A DNA stretch of 64,000 nucleotides from Colius striatus (Eukaryota; Chordata; Aves; Coliiformes; Coliidae). The position numbers and the translations under genes are program-made. Of this stretch, positions 38,501 through 51,900 are shown piece by piece (position 1 is the first letter of the stretch; every line of letters begins with the position of its first letter). Location: NCBI RefSeq assembly GCF_028858725.1, contig NC_084772.1, forward strand, positions 19,941,548 to 20,005,547, written 5' to 3'. Below the pieces are notes generated by a model. It was not told the origin of the DNA. It did not search any database and was given only the letters and a program-made list of their open reading frames with translations.

Positions 38501-39884
38501 CGACCAGCCCAAGGTGGCACCGAGCTGCGTGCGGGAAGATCTCCTTCAGTTTCCAACATGCCGAGGAAACCGCTGAGAAATTGCTGTTTTCCTCCTTCTC
38601 CAGCAGCAGGCAGAGCCCTCAACTCACCCCACGCTACAGAGGCCTGGCTAGAAAGAGATTATTGTGATTTCTGCCTGTTTCTTTCCTCACTACAAAAGGC
38701 CCCATTCATCTGGGCTAATTTTGAAGGGAGAGCAAGGGGTATCAGTAGCATGAACTGTATCTGAGTGTCTGGACCACATTTCAGCAAGCCAGGCTTGTTG
38801 GCCGGTCCAACCTGGTGAAATAGATCTCTTTCATTTGAAGCTTTTTAGTGGGTTGTTTCTCTGATTTTAAACAGAAGTATCTTTTCTGGCCATGGCAGGT
38901 TTAAAAAGCCCTGACGAAGCAGGGACAGCCGTTTTCATAGCAAAAACACAAGAGGCCATTCAAAAAGCTTGAGGGGGAAAAAGTTGTTGTCGTGGCAGAT
39001 ACGTGTTTCTGCTGCTGCAATCAATGTACCTACATTTGTCTACCTAAACACACCCATGTGTATACAACAAGGCCATGTCCAGAATGCTGGATTTCTTGCC
39101 TTATTTCAAAGTACCAGGGGAGAAAAAAAAGGACTTTTAAAACAAGATATGCATACATGATGCCTTAACTAGTCTTTGTGGAGCACAACTGGGACTGCCT
39201 GTGTGTGTGGGAAGAGCTACAACATAATTGCTTTCAGCAGAATATCACTGTAGTCTGTAATTAAAATATATGAGGTTGCCAGCTTCAAAAATTTTTAAGT
39301 GATTTCATCTGTATTTGGGTGATTATGTCTCTCTGAGCAGATCATTTAAAATGATGCTTCTGATTTCACGGCACAACATGGTCTTTGGGCAGAAGAGAAA
39401 GAGAATTTTACCCTCTCCTTCTTGCAGTGTCTAAGAAAGCATCTAGAAAAGCCTGGAGAGACAGGGATCAGGCTTCAACAGCATGTCCCATCGCTGGGGA
39501 AACCCGTGTGAGAGTTGCTCATGCAGTGTCATTCCAGAGGTGGAGTGGAAGGTGTAGAGAAAGAACAAAACACACAGACCAAAAAGAAGAAAGAAATGAC
39601 TAACAGAAAAATCTGTCACCTCCTAAATCATGGTGATAATTTCAGCACAGTGTTTACACAGGGTAGTAAAAATAAATTGCCTGAGACTGATTATACCCAC
39701 ATGGCACTCGCCGGGCAACAGGGATGTCCTGCAGCATCGGAAACCAAGCGCAGGGAAACATGTGCCAGTGACAGTCATCATCAGAGGAACAGTATTGGGG
39801 CCAGGACTGCTTCCTCCCCAGCCTCAAGTGGAAGAAGCAGTAGGAAGAGGGATCTCAGTCCTCCACACCAACTCAGACCTGATG

Positions 39885-39919
39885 GTGTCAATGGTGGCTT
39901 TTGAGGCCACCATTGACAC
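39885..39919. repeat. Perfect 14-bp stem / 7-base loop inverted repeat
   Basis: GTGTCAATGGTGGC at 39885-39898 is followed by TTTTGAG and its exact reverse complement, GCCACCATTGACAC, at 39906-39919. Pairing does not continue beyond the stem, so it is shorter than a typical microRNA precursor. Confidence 0.9.
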
Positions 39920-42900
39920 GGAGTCCTGCAAGGACCACGGGCAAATGAACAAGGTGGTTTTAGGGTATCCTGTAGCTTTGATAAAATAAACCTGAATAGT
40001 CATGAAGCCCTTCTTCAACATCTGGGATCTCTGGGATCTGCTGGGGAGTCAGGGATTCCATCCCTGATCCTCTCCTAAAACCTTTATGATCCCATCCAGT
40101 TTGCAGCCAGACCTGTCCTGAAATTCCTGCAAAAGTGAAAGGGTTTCAGGTGCATCCCTTCTTCCTTAGGAATAACAGCAGGAGAATATTCTGACTCCAC
40201 CTCAAGGAGAATAACTCAGGGCATATCTACCCTTAACATATAACCCACAAAGTGTCCCAGACTACCACAAGTGGGAAGTGTCCCTTTTCTCATTCCCACT
40301 GCAATGCCTCTAAAGGACTTACTCTCATTTCTGATCTTCCTCCAAGGTAGCTTGTGTCTTTAAGAGGAGGTCTCTGCCCCAGGAGGCTGTGGAGCAGCCC
40401 CATGACATGAAGTGTGACTAGTTTTGGTGGGATAAATCTCCCCAGGAAGCTTTCAACTCTGAAGTTGTCCTTTGCTGAGGGCTGTTGTGGCATTAGTTAC
40501 CTGGTGGGCTGCAGTGTCCCTGCAGGAGTGAATGAACCCTGTCTCTTGTCAAGAAAAAGGATACATGTGGTGAAGTAACAGAGAGGGTCAAAAAGTGGAG
40601 AACAAAAAACTCAGCACAGTTAATGTTTGTGACCATGTGCAACTATCTCCAGCAGAACAGAGCCTTTGTGGTTGATACAAATGATTACTTACACCTGTTG
40701 GCAGAGTGATGCTGCAGGCACTGAATTACCTCTCCAGAGCTCTGGTGCTCTTTAAAAACATGGAAAAAGGGCAAGAGATAAACGCTCTGGAGAATGATTT
40801 TGAGCAAGAGAGTACAGTACAAGACTGCTGACTGCAACACACGACAGCTTTCAGGACATCCCAACGCTACAGGTATGTCCTCAGGAGATTCCGCACAAAT
40901 TCCTGTCACTAGTGGGCTTTGGCTTTGAGTATGTGTAAAATGTCTTGACTTTGTGGCTTTCAGCAGAATGACAAGCCAAGGCCAGCCATGCCTCAGTGCT
41001 GCTGGGTAGCATCCTCTCCCCTGTGCAGGAGGGATGCACATCCTGAGCTGGTAAAGGTATGCACAGCACACAGTGGTTTGGATCAACACCAGTAACAGAA
41101 GAAGGCAAAGATGACAGCATCACTGTTAGAACTGTAATGAGTCACAAATGCTATTTTGATGGTTTCTCTTTGAAAGAAATGCACAAAACCCAGGCCATTT
41201 AATTAAAGATCTCCAAGGCTTTGTAATCAGCGTGGCCACAAACGAAAGCGAGTCTGCTTTCATGTGGCAGAATATATGAGTGGTTTTCCCAGCAAAATAA
41301 AGAGCAAGAAGAGAAAAAGGGATTGAAAAGAGTTTTGTTTGTAATGATACTATGACAAGCATGAAGGACTGACATCCCCTGTATGAGGTAAAGACCATGG
41401 TCAGCACACAGAGGGTTCAGGGTATTTTTGTAATGGGTAGTGAATGCACACGTTACATTACATGTGTCTGCCTAACACTAAGCACATCTCCAAGGAATCC
41501 TTTGGCAAATGCATTTGGGAACAAGGAAAGGAAGAAACTCCCAGGCAGTCCAAGATGCTGACAGGTAACTGGAACTATTCACCCAGTTCAATTTCAGAAG
41601 CTCTTTTAGAGCCTTGTCAGAACAAGTACCCAAAACCCAGGACACAGAAGCAGCCTTTGAAGCTGCTGAGGTCTTTAAGCCAAAGAAGTAGGAAGGTTTT
41701 TATTTTTGGCAAGTAAGCACAGAGAAAGTGAACATTTTGACCTAAGTGTGCACAGGGCTCTGACCACCTGGGACTGATCTGCCCGGAGGAGCAGGAAACA
41801 CCGTGAGGCTTGGCCTGATAGAAATAGCTACCATTTCCTTTGCATCGTCTCAGCACCGTGCCTGAGAGGTGCACAGGATCCCACATGCATCCAAGATTTG
41901 CTGTAAAACATCAGGGAAACGGTGAGAGGGGAGATTAATCCCGTTTACTCTGAAGAAGCCCATGATTAATGCAATTTGGATGGTGCCGTAGGAAGGGGGA
42001 TGGCTTAAAAAGATGGAAGGAAGTCTGTGGCTGTCCGTAGTTGATGCTATATATGGTGTTTGGTCAGTTCTGCTGTAGAAGCTGCAGCCAGAATTGCATC
42101 TTTATTGTATTTCTTTTTAAAACAGAAAAAATAACTTCACCACACTGAGAAACCCTGTGGTGATGGATGGTGCTGAGTGGTAGCTGCTAAGCCTCGAGCC
42201 CTGAGAGCACTCACAGCTGCTGCTACAGGGGGTTGTGCCTCCTCCTTGCCCTCTACCAGACCAGCTAGCCCTTAGATTGGGTGGCCAGCCAGCTCCCATT
42301 CCCTTGGGACTCCTCTAGCCCTGATTTGAACCTGCATGGACTGGCTCTTTGGCATACTGTGTTTGACCTAGGAACCCTCTGGACCAGAGCTGTGATGTCT
42401 GTGCAGGAGACAGCCGAGGGCTGGCAGGAGCCAGGGCTCCAAGGAAGGAAAGGCTCCTTCTTTTGCTGTTACTGATTCCCATCACACATCATTCCATGAC
42501 ACTAGCAGTGCTAGGAGCTGTACAGGCAGTGGCTGCAGATGTTTCAGCTGACCAAAGTTACTCCTGGGTGATGGGACAATGGATGGCCACAGACCAACAG
42601 AAAAGGAAGGTGTGGGACAACAGGGTAACCAGCAAAAAGTGAGTCTGTGTATCTTGGAGAAGTCCCAGAGGATCACATCACCATGCCTGTCCCATTCCAC
42701 TTCCAAGAAAGCCATAAGCTCACTGTTGTCCTCATCCCCCTGAAATCCCAGTTCTCCTGTGTGGGCACTGAAATCCCAGCCTGAGTGGTAACTCAAGCTC
42801 AGTTAGTGGGAGGGGACTTTGCTGGCAGGACAGGACCACCATTTATCCCCACTATGAACTGACCACTCCAGCAGGGTGATTTTTCAGGGCTAGGGCCACC

Positions 42901-43843
42901 TGGTCAACCATCCTCCTTCCCACCAGCCTTCAGTCAAGGTCCAATGCATGCAGGGTCTGCACTTTTGGCACAGCCTGACAGCCCTTCCCCTCTCCCACCC
43001 AACGGGCACTGACAACCAACACTGCTGAAAACACAGGAACATCCCCCCCCCCTTCCCTCCATTCCCCTTTTACATCTGCTCCACATTTGCATCTCAGAAA
43101 TTAGAGAACTTAGTTATGTGGAATTACATAGCTCAGGCTGTAGTATGGAACTGATTGGGTATTCAAGCTAAATAAGAGGAGTTTAAAGATCTTTCCAGGA
43201 AATTGAGTAGAACACCCAAACTGACATTTGGTATTAAATATTATATTTGTGCAGTTGCTCTTTATAGCCCCTTGGCATTGAACATCTGGGAGCACGATTT
43301 ATAACATGCAGAAACAGAATACCTGCTCAAAATTATGCTCATCAGAGCTCAGAAATTAAAATATTAGTGTGTCCTCTCCGAGCCAGTCCGTTCCCAAAAG
43401 GTAAAGGCTATTAAAATATGATTAGTTGAGCCATATCTGGTCTCAGAAATGTCATACACCATTACAACTGAAAAGACCTTGATGCAATACTGTTGGCAAA
43501 GCCCCCTGCTTGATCAGCAGTAAGATGCCAAAGAATGAACCTTGCAAATACTTGCCCCAGCACCAGGAGGGAAATGAGAAAGAGAGAGGGGTTGTCTTGG
43601 TGCTCTTGGTTGTGTGGCTTTGGGCTTCTCCTTAGGGCAGGCAAGAGCTGACAGTTTGCATAGATATTTTTCTGATGTGGGAAGAGCCCTGCTACCCTTT
43701 GCTGCCTCAGGTCAGCTTCGCTTCTTCTTCTTCAGCCAGGGTAGAGGCAGGGATCATCCCTTGCCGCAGCCCCATCACAGTCCCCAGCAATCCCAGCTCC
43801 CCATCCTCGACACGTTCACGTTTCAAGAGCTGCGTGTGCTTCA

Positions 43844-43852
43844 TGGGTGGTC
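43844..43852 (-). promoter_or_regulatory. GLI-type binding site (perfect core, TGGGTGGTC on +)
   Basis: An exact match to the GLI nonamer in the opposite orientation, 27 kb upstream of the FOXF1 start codon. It could belong to a distal Hedgehog-responsive enhancer or be a chance match. Confidence 0.25.
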
Positions 43853-46035
43853 AGGATTGCATTTCCCCCTCCTTCCTGGAGCATAAAACCTAAACAACAA
43901 CCACAGAAAACCTGCAGAGGCTGGGCTCAGGTTGGGATAATTATGGTTCTGCAACACAGTGAGAGATATATACATGTAAAAAACCCTTTGCAGTGCATGA
44001 TTGTCTCTCCTAATGAGGTGGGTTGACCTAATCAGGTTGGCATTGCACAGCTTTCCTCACTATGAGGATTTCTGTGCTCAAACCACAGGCAGAGCTCAGC
44101 CAAGGGGGACTTGGCACTGAGTGCCCCATCCCCAGTACCAGTGGCAGAGCCCTCCAGGCCTGGGCTGCACTCAGATCCAGGAGTAACCTCCCCTAGGGCT
44201 GGCTAAGGGGCTCAAGGCACTCGCCTGCCCTGGAAAAGTCTGTCTTTTGGTGCAGTTACAACAGCAACAGAAGCCCCCAGACCCCCCTTGTCCTCAGTAA
44301 TTGAAGACATTTCCCACAGGCGGGTGGCATATTTTTTTAAAGCGTGGCTGCACTAAACCAGACATCTGAGTAAGATGTAGTTTAGCAAAAAAACAAGGCA
44401 GAAATGTGGTTATTTTTTTTTGGAAGGTCTCGAGCCTGAGGCCAGGCAACATCCCAGCCCCAGAGCCCCCGCTCTGCTGCTCTCTGCCCGCAGAGATCCC
44501 CCCTGAAGTGAAGGCAGTGCCTCATGCCATGCCCGGCCCGTGGGACCTGCTGCTCCCTGACTTTGTCAGGGCTTATTACTTCGTGTTTTCACACTTATCC
44601 CCAAGGTGTTGAACTTGCCCTGAAGGTTAATTAGTAATTTATTGCGCTGTCATCAGTTGGAGGCTACTAATGGCTTCAATTTAGCCCCAGGGCTTTGCTT
44701 TTCTTTTTTCCCTGTCTTTTATTTTTTCCCTTTTTCCCCCCCTTCTTCTTCTTCTTTCTTTTCCCACCTTCCTTTCCTCCTGCCTCCTGAGTTGCAGTAC
44801 ACAGAAAAGAGGCAGATCAATGCAGCAAAGCCCCTGGGAATGAGATCCGAAGGAGCAGCTGAATATGCCCCCTCCCCAGCTCCAGGAGTGGACCCCAGGG
44901 ATCCTGTCTCCCTGGCCTGATTTATAAAGAAACTAAAATGATTCAGGCAGAATTACAAAGCTGAGTGTGTTTTGGGGTGCTTCCTATTGCATAGTTTGAA
45001 GCAACCTCCTTTGAACAGCTTCTTCCAGGGCGAGGTGACCACAGAGCGTGAACCCCAGGCCAAATGGTGCTGTCTCTGAGCTGGCAGCATCCACCTTTGC
45101 CCTTGCAGGACACAAAGGCATCTCAGCTGGAAAAATCTAAACCTGTTTCACATGCAGTGAGACATTTGTGTGTGGGCAGAGGGCAGCATCAGAGAAGGAC
45201 ACATTGAGCCCATTGCCCCAGTGTCTGGATGCCTGGTTCTTGCATTCATGGCTGCAAGACTCGGCTGGCTTAGCAAAGAGCTGCGGTTGGGGGAATACTG
45301 GGAAATGGGGCTATTTTGCTTTTCCTGTATGTGTCTCCAGTATGCCTCTGTTTCCCCATTTATTCCTTGTTTCAGTTGGAATCCCAGCCCTCCCCTCACC
45401 CTGCCCAGCCCAGTACTAACCCCTGGCCCTCAGCACCTCAGCTCCACGGCTTTGGGATCCCTCCAGGGCTGGGCACTCTCCCAGCTCCCTGGGCAGCCTG
45501 GCACCCATCCAGACAGGACTTAGATTCTGGCCCCTCAGCAATGCCTCTTCAACCTGCCTTCAGATGCATCCCCAGGGTTTTTGTGTCCTCCCATCCTGGG
45601 AATGTTCAGCAGAAGCAGCGCAGGGCTGTGCCTCCCTCATCCCCACCAGCCCTGTCCCTCCTGACACAGCTCCTCGTGCAAAACAGCCAGGTTCTGATTA
45701 TTTTACTTTTGGGGGAAAATCACCACATTTCCTGTGTTTACAGAGGCTGTGAGGAGCTGGGGCTGCAGGGAGAGGGGGCAAAGGCACGCCAGCTGCTGGG
45801 GAGGTCTGTCCTGGGCGGCTGTCCCAACACCACAGCCCGTGCTCAGGGCAGGAAGGGATGGATGGGATGGGACTGTCACACTGTGGGGGGTGGGGACAGG
45901 CAGAATTAGGTGGCCTTGTCACCACCAGCCCTTCCCCACAAGGGCTTTGGGGGCATATGGACAGTGATAGCAGGGATGCGTCTGGGTGCTGGGCTCCTGG
46001 TGCAGCCTCACCACAGATTCATGGAGGAAACACTC

Positions 46036-46850
46036 CCAGAGTCCCAGAGTGGTGGGGGCTGGAAAGGCCCTGTAGAGATCATCCAGTCCAAGCTCCTGCT
46101 AAAGCAGGTTCCCCTCACTCAGGGGGCACAAGAACGTGTCCAGGTGGTATTGGGAACCTCCTGAGAAGGAGCCCACACCCTCCCTGGGCAGCCTGGGCCA
46201 GGGCTCCCTCACCTCAGCACCAGAGGAGTTTCTCCTTGTGTTTAAGTGGAACTTTTTATATTCCAGCTGATGCCCATTACCCCTATTCTGGACACTTCAG
46301 AAAAAATTTCATCCTTGTGACACCCACCCTTTAGGTACTTGTCAGTGTTGCTGAGGTTCCCCTGAGCTCAGGCTTCTCTTCTCCAGGCCGAATGGCCCCA
46401 GTTCCCGCAGCCTTTCCTCCTCACACACATGTTCCATCCCCTCAGCATCAGGCCCTGCACTGGCCTCTCTCCAGTAGTTCCCTGTCCCTCTTGAGCTGGG
46501 AGGCCAGAACTGGACACAGGACTCCAGATGAAGCCTCATCAGGGCAGAGCAGAGGGAGAGGAGAACTTCCCTTGACCTGCTGCCCACACTCTTCTTGATG
46601 CCCCCCAGGATGCCATTGGCTGCCTTTGCCATGAGGACACGATGCTGGCTCATGTTTAGTTTGTTATCAACCAGGACTCCCAGGTCCTTCTCCTGGAGCT
46701 GCTCTCCAGCAGATCACCCCCAGCCTGTCCTGGTGATGGGGTTGCTCTTACTCAGGTGTAGGACTCTGCACTTTCCCTTGTTGAACCTGATGAGTTACAT
46801 CTCTGCCCAACTCTCAAGCTGGTTGAGATCTTGCTAAGAGGGCTTGGGAG
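46036..46850 (-). mobile_element. CR1 LINE, 5'-truncated copy with ORF2 remnant
   Basis: About 0.8 kb on the - strand matches the CR1 3' region. A - strand frame at 46653-46342 reads MSQHRVLMAKAANGILGGIK, then SRSREVLLSLCSALMRLHLE, CVQFWPP and EERLRELGPFGLEKR, which is the C-terminal part of the CR1 reverse transcriptase protein. The remainder to 46036 holds the decayed end of the reading frame and the 3' UTR, recognisable on + as CTCCCTGGGCAGCCTGGGCC and as GATCATCCAGTCCAAGCTCC. The copy lacks the catalytic reverse-transcriptase motifs and the endonuclease and cannot be active. Confidence 0.9.
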
Positions 46851-48700
46851 AAGGAAAATTTGGTGATTTTAGGGAAAAAAGGAGGAAAAAGACCTCATCA
46901 AGAATATGAGGAGGTTTCTTTCAACCAAAAGGCTGCAACAAATCCCTTGCAATGTGCTAGGGAGCAATATGGCAGCAGAGTCCAGCACCAGAGGGGAGCA
47001 GGGGCAGTGGGATGCCTGCAGCCCACCCAGCCACGGCACCCATGCAGCACCACAGGACCAGTCAGTCCAGGGAGGAAGCTAAAAAGGTGCATTGCTCAAA
47101 ATCATGTGACCTGTCAGCCAGAAAGGAAAAAGGTATGGACATTGCTTTGGATTTTGATTTTAAAAGAAAAAGACCCCTATATTTAGCTTCTACCTTCAGA
47201 CACACGCATGTGGGCTGCTGGAGGAACATCTGCTGTTCCCCTCCACTGCTTAATTTATGGCCGTTAACTTTAGGGCTAAGGACAGTTTATGGAAAAAAAC
47301 ACCTGCTTTCCCCTACTCCCAGGGCAAGGGTGGAATTTTCTCTGACTCTGCATCCTAAATAAAGCTCCGTTCCAGGCCCCGATGATTCATAGCATGGCTC
47401 ACGCACACATGCCTTATGTTAGGAGGCCCTGTCAAGATGCTCATGCCCCTTTCGAGTTTGAGGACATCAGCACAGACTTTGCACAGAGCTCATTTATACA
47501 CATCACTTGGGCTTTCTGCAGAGCTCAGGGGAAAGCTGAGCCCTTGGACCAGCTGATGTTGGGGTATGGCTGTGCCATATGGCAGCCTCTTGCAGAAAGG
47601 TATAGGGAGCTCTATCATCACCAGGATTAGAGTTACTCCAATAAAATCACACAGTTCTGGCTGCTAGCCTGTTTTTTCTACGTGTGCCACCCATCTTAAC
47701 GGGCTCCATCACTCCTATCTCTTCTCCAAATGCACCTTCTACACGCACCAAGCTCAGGCCAGCCCTTGCTCTGCTTTCTCAGCAAGGCAGCATCTCAACC
47801 CTTTGACACAGATCCCTGTCTCTGCTTCTGTCATTACAAAAGATTGTCTTTCCATGATGGAGCTTTCACTCATGGATGCTTGTCAAGAAACAACAAAAAG
47901 GCAAAGAAGGAAAGGAAAGGAAAGGAAAATCAAGTTGAGAATTGTTGGCAGCAAATGGAAGATAAAACCTGGACGCTCATCCAGGCTTGTGTTTGAAAAC
48001 TGATAGCCAGCACTCAGGCAGCACGCAAAGACCCCCCACGTAGCAAAGCAGCCCTGGTCCAGAGCAGGGTGCAGCACACAGAGCTGGAGCCTGGGGAGGC
48101 TTTGCCATGCACCTCGACATCAGCGTGAGGGGAGGATGGCTGTGCCCGATGCATTTCTGGGGAGGGGGGCAAAGCAAGGTGGTGGTGGGGCAGAGCGAGG
48201 GGGAGAAGCCTATGACTAATCTTGTAACCTTTCCTTTCAGTGTTTAAAGAGAACCCAAGTCTGTTTACAATAAAATGGAGTGATATTTTTCATCCTTCCA
48301 AATGGAACAAGGATTATATAAACAAAGTAAACCTCAGACACAGCAAACACCTGTTGAAGGGAACCGGCTTGAGAAGACACGCAAAACACTATCTGTCTCT
48401 CTATCAAGGCCTCCTGTTGACTCGTGGTCAAGTTCAAGTTGAAGTGCACAGCGGAGATCTGCTGATGGGAGAAAGGCTGTGATAAGGAAAAGCATTAGCA
48501 AACGCCTGTGGGTTTTGCTGAGGAGGTGAGTGAAGGAGCAAGGGAGAGCTTTGCACCTCTTGAAACCGAGGAGCTTAGGTCTGCATGTTCCCAGGTAATT
48601 TCTCAAGTGGATTTGAGCCATTTTTTCCATTCTCCAGTATCTCACTTCCAAGAAGAAACCTCAAACTGGGAAGTTGTAGAATAACCTGTCACAAGTTTTA
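46851..48700. other. Intergenic region, no gene seen
   Basis: Unique-looking sequence between two CR1 fragments. A short AAAGG-type purine repeat lies near 47905-47928. I see no gene or RNA. Confidence 0.5.
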
Positions 48701-48925
48701 CTTACAAGTATTTGAAAGCTGGATTTCAAGAGGATGAGGTGACATTTTTTTCTGGGGTGACAGGACAAGGGGTAATGGACAAAAGCTGGAACACAAAAAG
48801 TTCCCCTTAAACACAAGGAGAAGCTCCTTTGGTGCTGAGGTGAGAGAGTCCTGGCCCAGGCTGCCCAGGGAGGGTGTGGAGGCTCCTTCTCAAGAGGTTT
48901 CCAAACCCACCTGGACACATTCCAG
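48701..48925 (+). mobile_element. CR1 LINE fragment
   Basis: The + strand reads a CR1 3' segment: TCAAGAGGATGAGGTGAC, GTGACAGGACAAGGGGTAAT, then CAGGCTGCCCAGGGAGG and TTTCCAAACCCACCTGGACA. It lacks the terminal 3' repeat and is truncated at both ends. Confidence 0.85.
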
Positions 48926-51900
48926 AAATCCAGTGGCTAGATGGAGGATTGCTCTGGTGGAAGGAGGAGGAAGGTGGTTGGATTTTTAAGAGTTTGTTAA
49001 GAGGGCTGTTTTTGGTCCTAATTTGACAAACAGATGGATACAGATGACTGATAATAAATGTACTTTAAAATCAAGTTGTTCTTCAGACTGGCAAATATCT
49101 GTGGTCACTTGGTACCCAGTTCACTGTCAACCCAAAGCAGCCTCTTGCACTCATTCAGCATCAAAAATACCCAAGAATTTGCTTCATACCTATTTCATGC
49201 ACACTGCCAAATCAATTAACACTCATAACCCATCTGGGTCCAAAATTAGAGGAATTACAGGGTAGAAAATGCATACTAGGTGGCTGTGGGTTTTCTCTGT
49301 GAAGAATCCTCTCCATGCTTAAGAAGATGTGCTCCTGGAGGGGTGCCCATTGGCACAGGGACTGCTGTGTTGTGCCAGATCCTCCAGTCCTTTTGCAAAC
49401 TACGGTACAGTCACCCTGAGTCCTGTTTTCCAGCTAACACAAGTCTGAGTCAATGGGAATAATGAGGCAAAGTGTCCTCAGTGTTGTGAGATGGTCCCTT
49501 GTAACTTCAACTGTAAATCTGTAAGCTTTTAGAGTCTCATCTCTTTCCAGCTACAACATCTATATTGGACTTGTCCTGAAGTCACAGCAATCCTTTTTGC
49601 ATGATCCTCCTGCTTGGTTTTACACATCCTCTGTGCATCATAGAGTGAACCTCTTCACTTGCCTCACGTCTGTGCCTTTTCCATAACAAGGAGGTAGATC
49701 CTTGGAAACAATGACTTCTTCCAAAATCCACCTTTTTCAGCCTTTCCAGGCCCTACTCCATCTCACAAACTTTGCATGAGGTTGCCTGCCATTCGTCTTG
49801 CCCATCTCCACTGCTATTCATCACAGCCTACAGAGTCTATGCACAGGGATGAAATACTGTGTTTCACCAAGACACTTGTTACCCTGAGGTATCAAGCCTT
49901 GGCCACAAATGTCTCTTCTTAATTAACTCCTGCCTATCTTATTTACCAAGACAGCAGTATCTAATAAGAAAATTACAGTAGTTTCGTTTCCTGGCACCCC
50001 ACATGGGACACACTTTCTGCTCTGCTCCTTGGGTTAGTTTTTTTTAGGAAGGATGGTGGTTATCAGTCCTTTCCCATGAAACTTTTTGTGTTGGAAAGGA
50101 GTCAGTAAGTCACAGAACTTGTAACATTTTCTCTTTGAAGAGAAATGTGTTTTTCTCATCTTTAAATCATTATTCAACTTGTTCCTTAATATAGTCTTAA
50201 TAGAGCTGCTTTACAGTGTTCCAGTAACAGCCAGGAACTATCTCATAATAGTGACTCATCTTCTTATCCAAGACCATACATATTCCTTACAAAAACACAC
50301 AGATGAGCACTCTTAAATATCTATCTTCTCCCCAAAAGAGAGATAGGACTGGTATCAGTAGATCTGAGCCAAGGCTCACATCCAGGTTTAGAGCCCAAGT
50401 TCTCAGCTCACCATGTGTTTTCTAAAATGGTTAAAACAGAGGACCAAAAGCTTGCCTCTTGCCTTGTAGGTCTTCATGCTGTTCCCTGCACAACAGTGGA
50501 AAAGCAATGTCATCTTGTCTTGGGGATTTCACTTGGATAAACAACAGAGTCGTGAGACAAGGGGAACCCAGCACAACTTTTGTAGGTTCTGTCCTGTGGG
50601 AGATTCTCAAGGGACAAGAGAATGACTGAGTGTCCTATGATCCAACATCTCAGGACCAGTAGGAAGTTCAGCTTTGAGTTTCTAAAGTGATGCTGTAGGA
50701 TTGACTTGCCATAGACCTGATCAGATCCAATTCTGATCCCACTTCATTGATTTTGCAACATTGCAAGAAGTGCTGACCCTAAGCCAAGTCATTCCCGCAT
50801 AAACAAGAGCAAAATCAAGCAGATGAAACTTGGATCTGGACAAGGGTGCTCAGATCCAACTTGTTGGCTTGAGCTTTCTTGTAATTAACATCCAACTTGG
50901 GCAATGAGAGCAGCAGAGCAGAACTGGCGTGACTTTCCCTCCTTTCCCAGCTTGTCCAAGGAGTCATCGCTGTCCTGTGCAGCGACCATCGCTTCCAACA
51001 CTCAGTGCTTTCTCTATGTATACACACACACTCCCTCAAGGTCACCTTTTGGCTGCCTCTTTTCCACCTCCTGGAGTCCAACATTATCTCTGCTGATTGT
51101 TTCCAACTATAACACATTCTCGGGGGTTTTTTTTGCCTTTTCAGATAACATCGAAACTTCTTCCAAGCTGCTTTGTCTTCCTGCCAGTACCTCTCCAAGC
51201 TGATGAGAGATGCATGTATCTTGCATGTCACAAGGCTGCCTTCTCATTCAAGACATGTGGGCACAACACAGCAGCACTGAAGTGCTACACATGACACCAA
51301 ATGAACTAAGACAAAGGCAGCTTTAAATTAATAGTGATCCAAATGCATCAATGCATCCAGTTTGATTACTAGGCTGTTAGAAATCTGAACTGAAGGTACA
51401 GGCAAAGAAAATAATGTTCACAGCCTGGAATAAAATAACATCTCCCCAAACTGCCCCTTACAAATTCCTGATGGGTAGGTTGGCTGCATTTAGATGGAGC
51501 TCCACACTCCCATGTTTTTCACTAGTTTCCAGGATCTAAGCAAGGAACCAGTCACTGTAACCTAATTTCAAGCATTAAGGAGAGATGATTTGTCCTTACC
51601 CAGGTGGTCCCACCAGAAACTCTGTAGACTCATGAGTCTGGGCCAGCTCTAGTTGAGCAGCTACAGCTGTTTTGTTTGTGCCAACCCAACTATGACCCTG
51701 TCTGTTACCTCATGGCTCTGTCTCTCTGCCTTCACCTTCCTCCTCCAATTCCTCCTCCCAGCACAACAGCAGCAAGAGCCCAGCTTGGCTTTGGTTCCTG
51801 AGCCTTTGGACCACAACATGCAGCTTTGCCTAGGCTGATGAGAAATCTTGAACCACTTTTCAATAATCCCAGTCCCACCAAGGCCAGTGTGTCAGGTCCT

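Larger units (their letters stand above)
35531..46035. other. Intergenic region, no gene seen
   Basis: No supportable gene lies in this stretch. It includes the perfect stem-loop at 39885-39919, a GLI core motif at 43844-43852, a CTT-rich stretch near 44740-44765 and an AT-rich conserved-looking block near 44620-44680. Short open frames show no known domain. Confidence 0.5.

Noticed and set aside
45316-46334. Overlapping + strand frames of 197 and 158 codons near the 46-kb CR1
   Set aside because: Pro/Gln/Trp-rich composition from CR1-adjacent GC-rich sequence, partly inside the CR1 fragment. No family signature.
46392-46837. + strand frames over the 46-kb CR1 copy
   Set aside because: Antisense shadows of the CR1 ORF2 remnant, which lies on the - strand.
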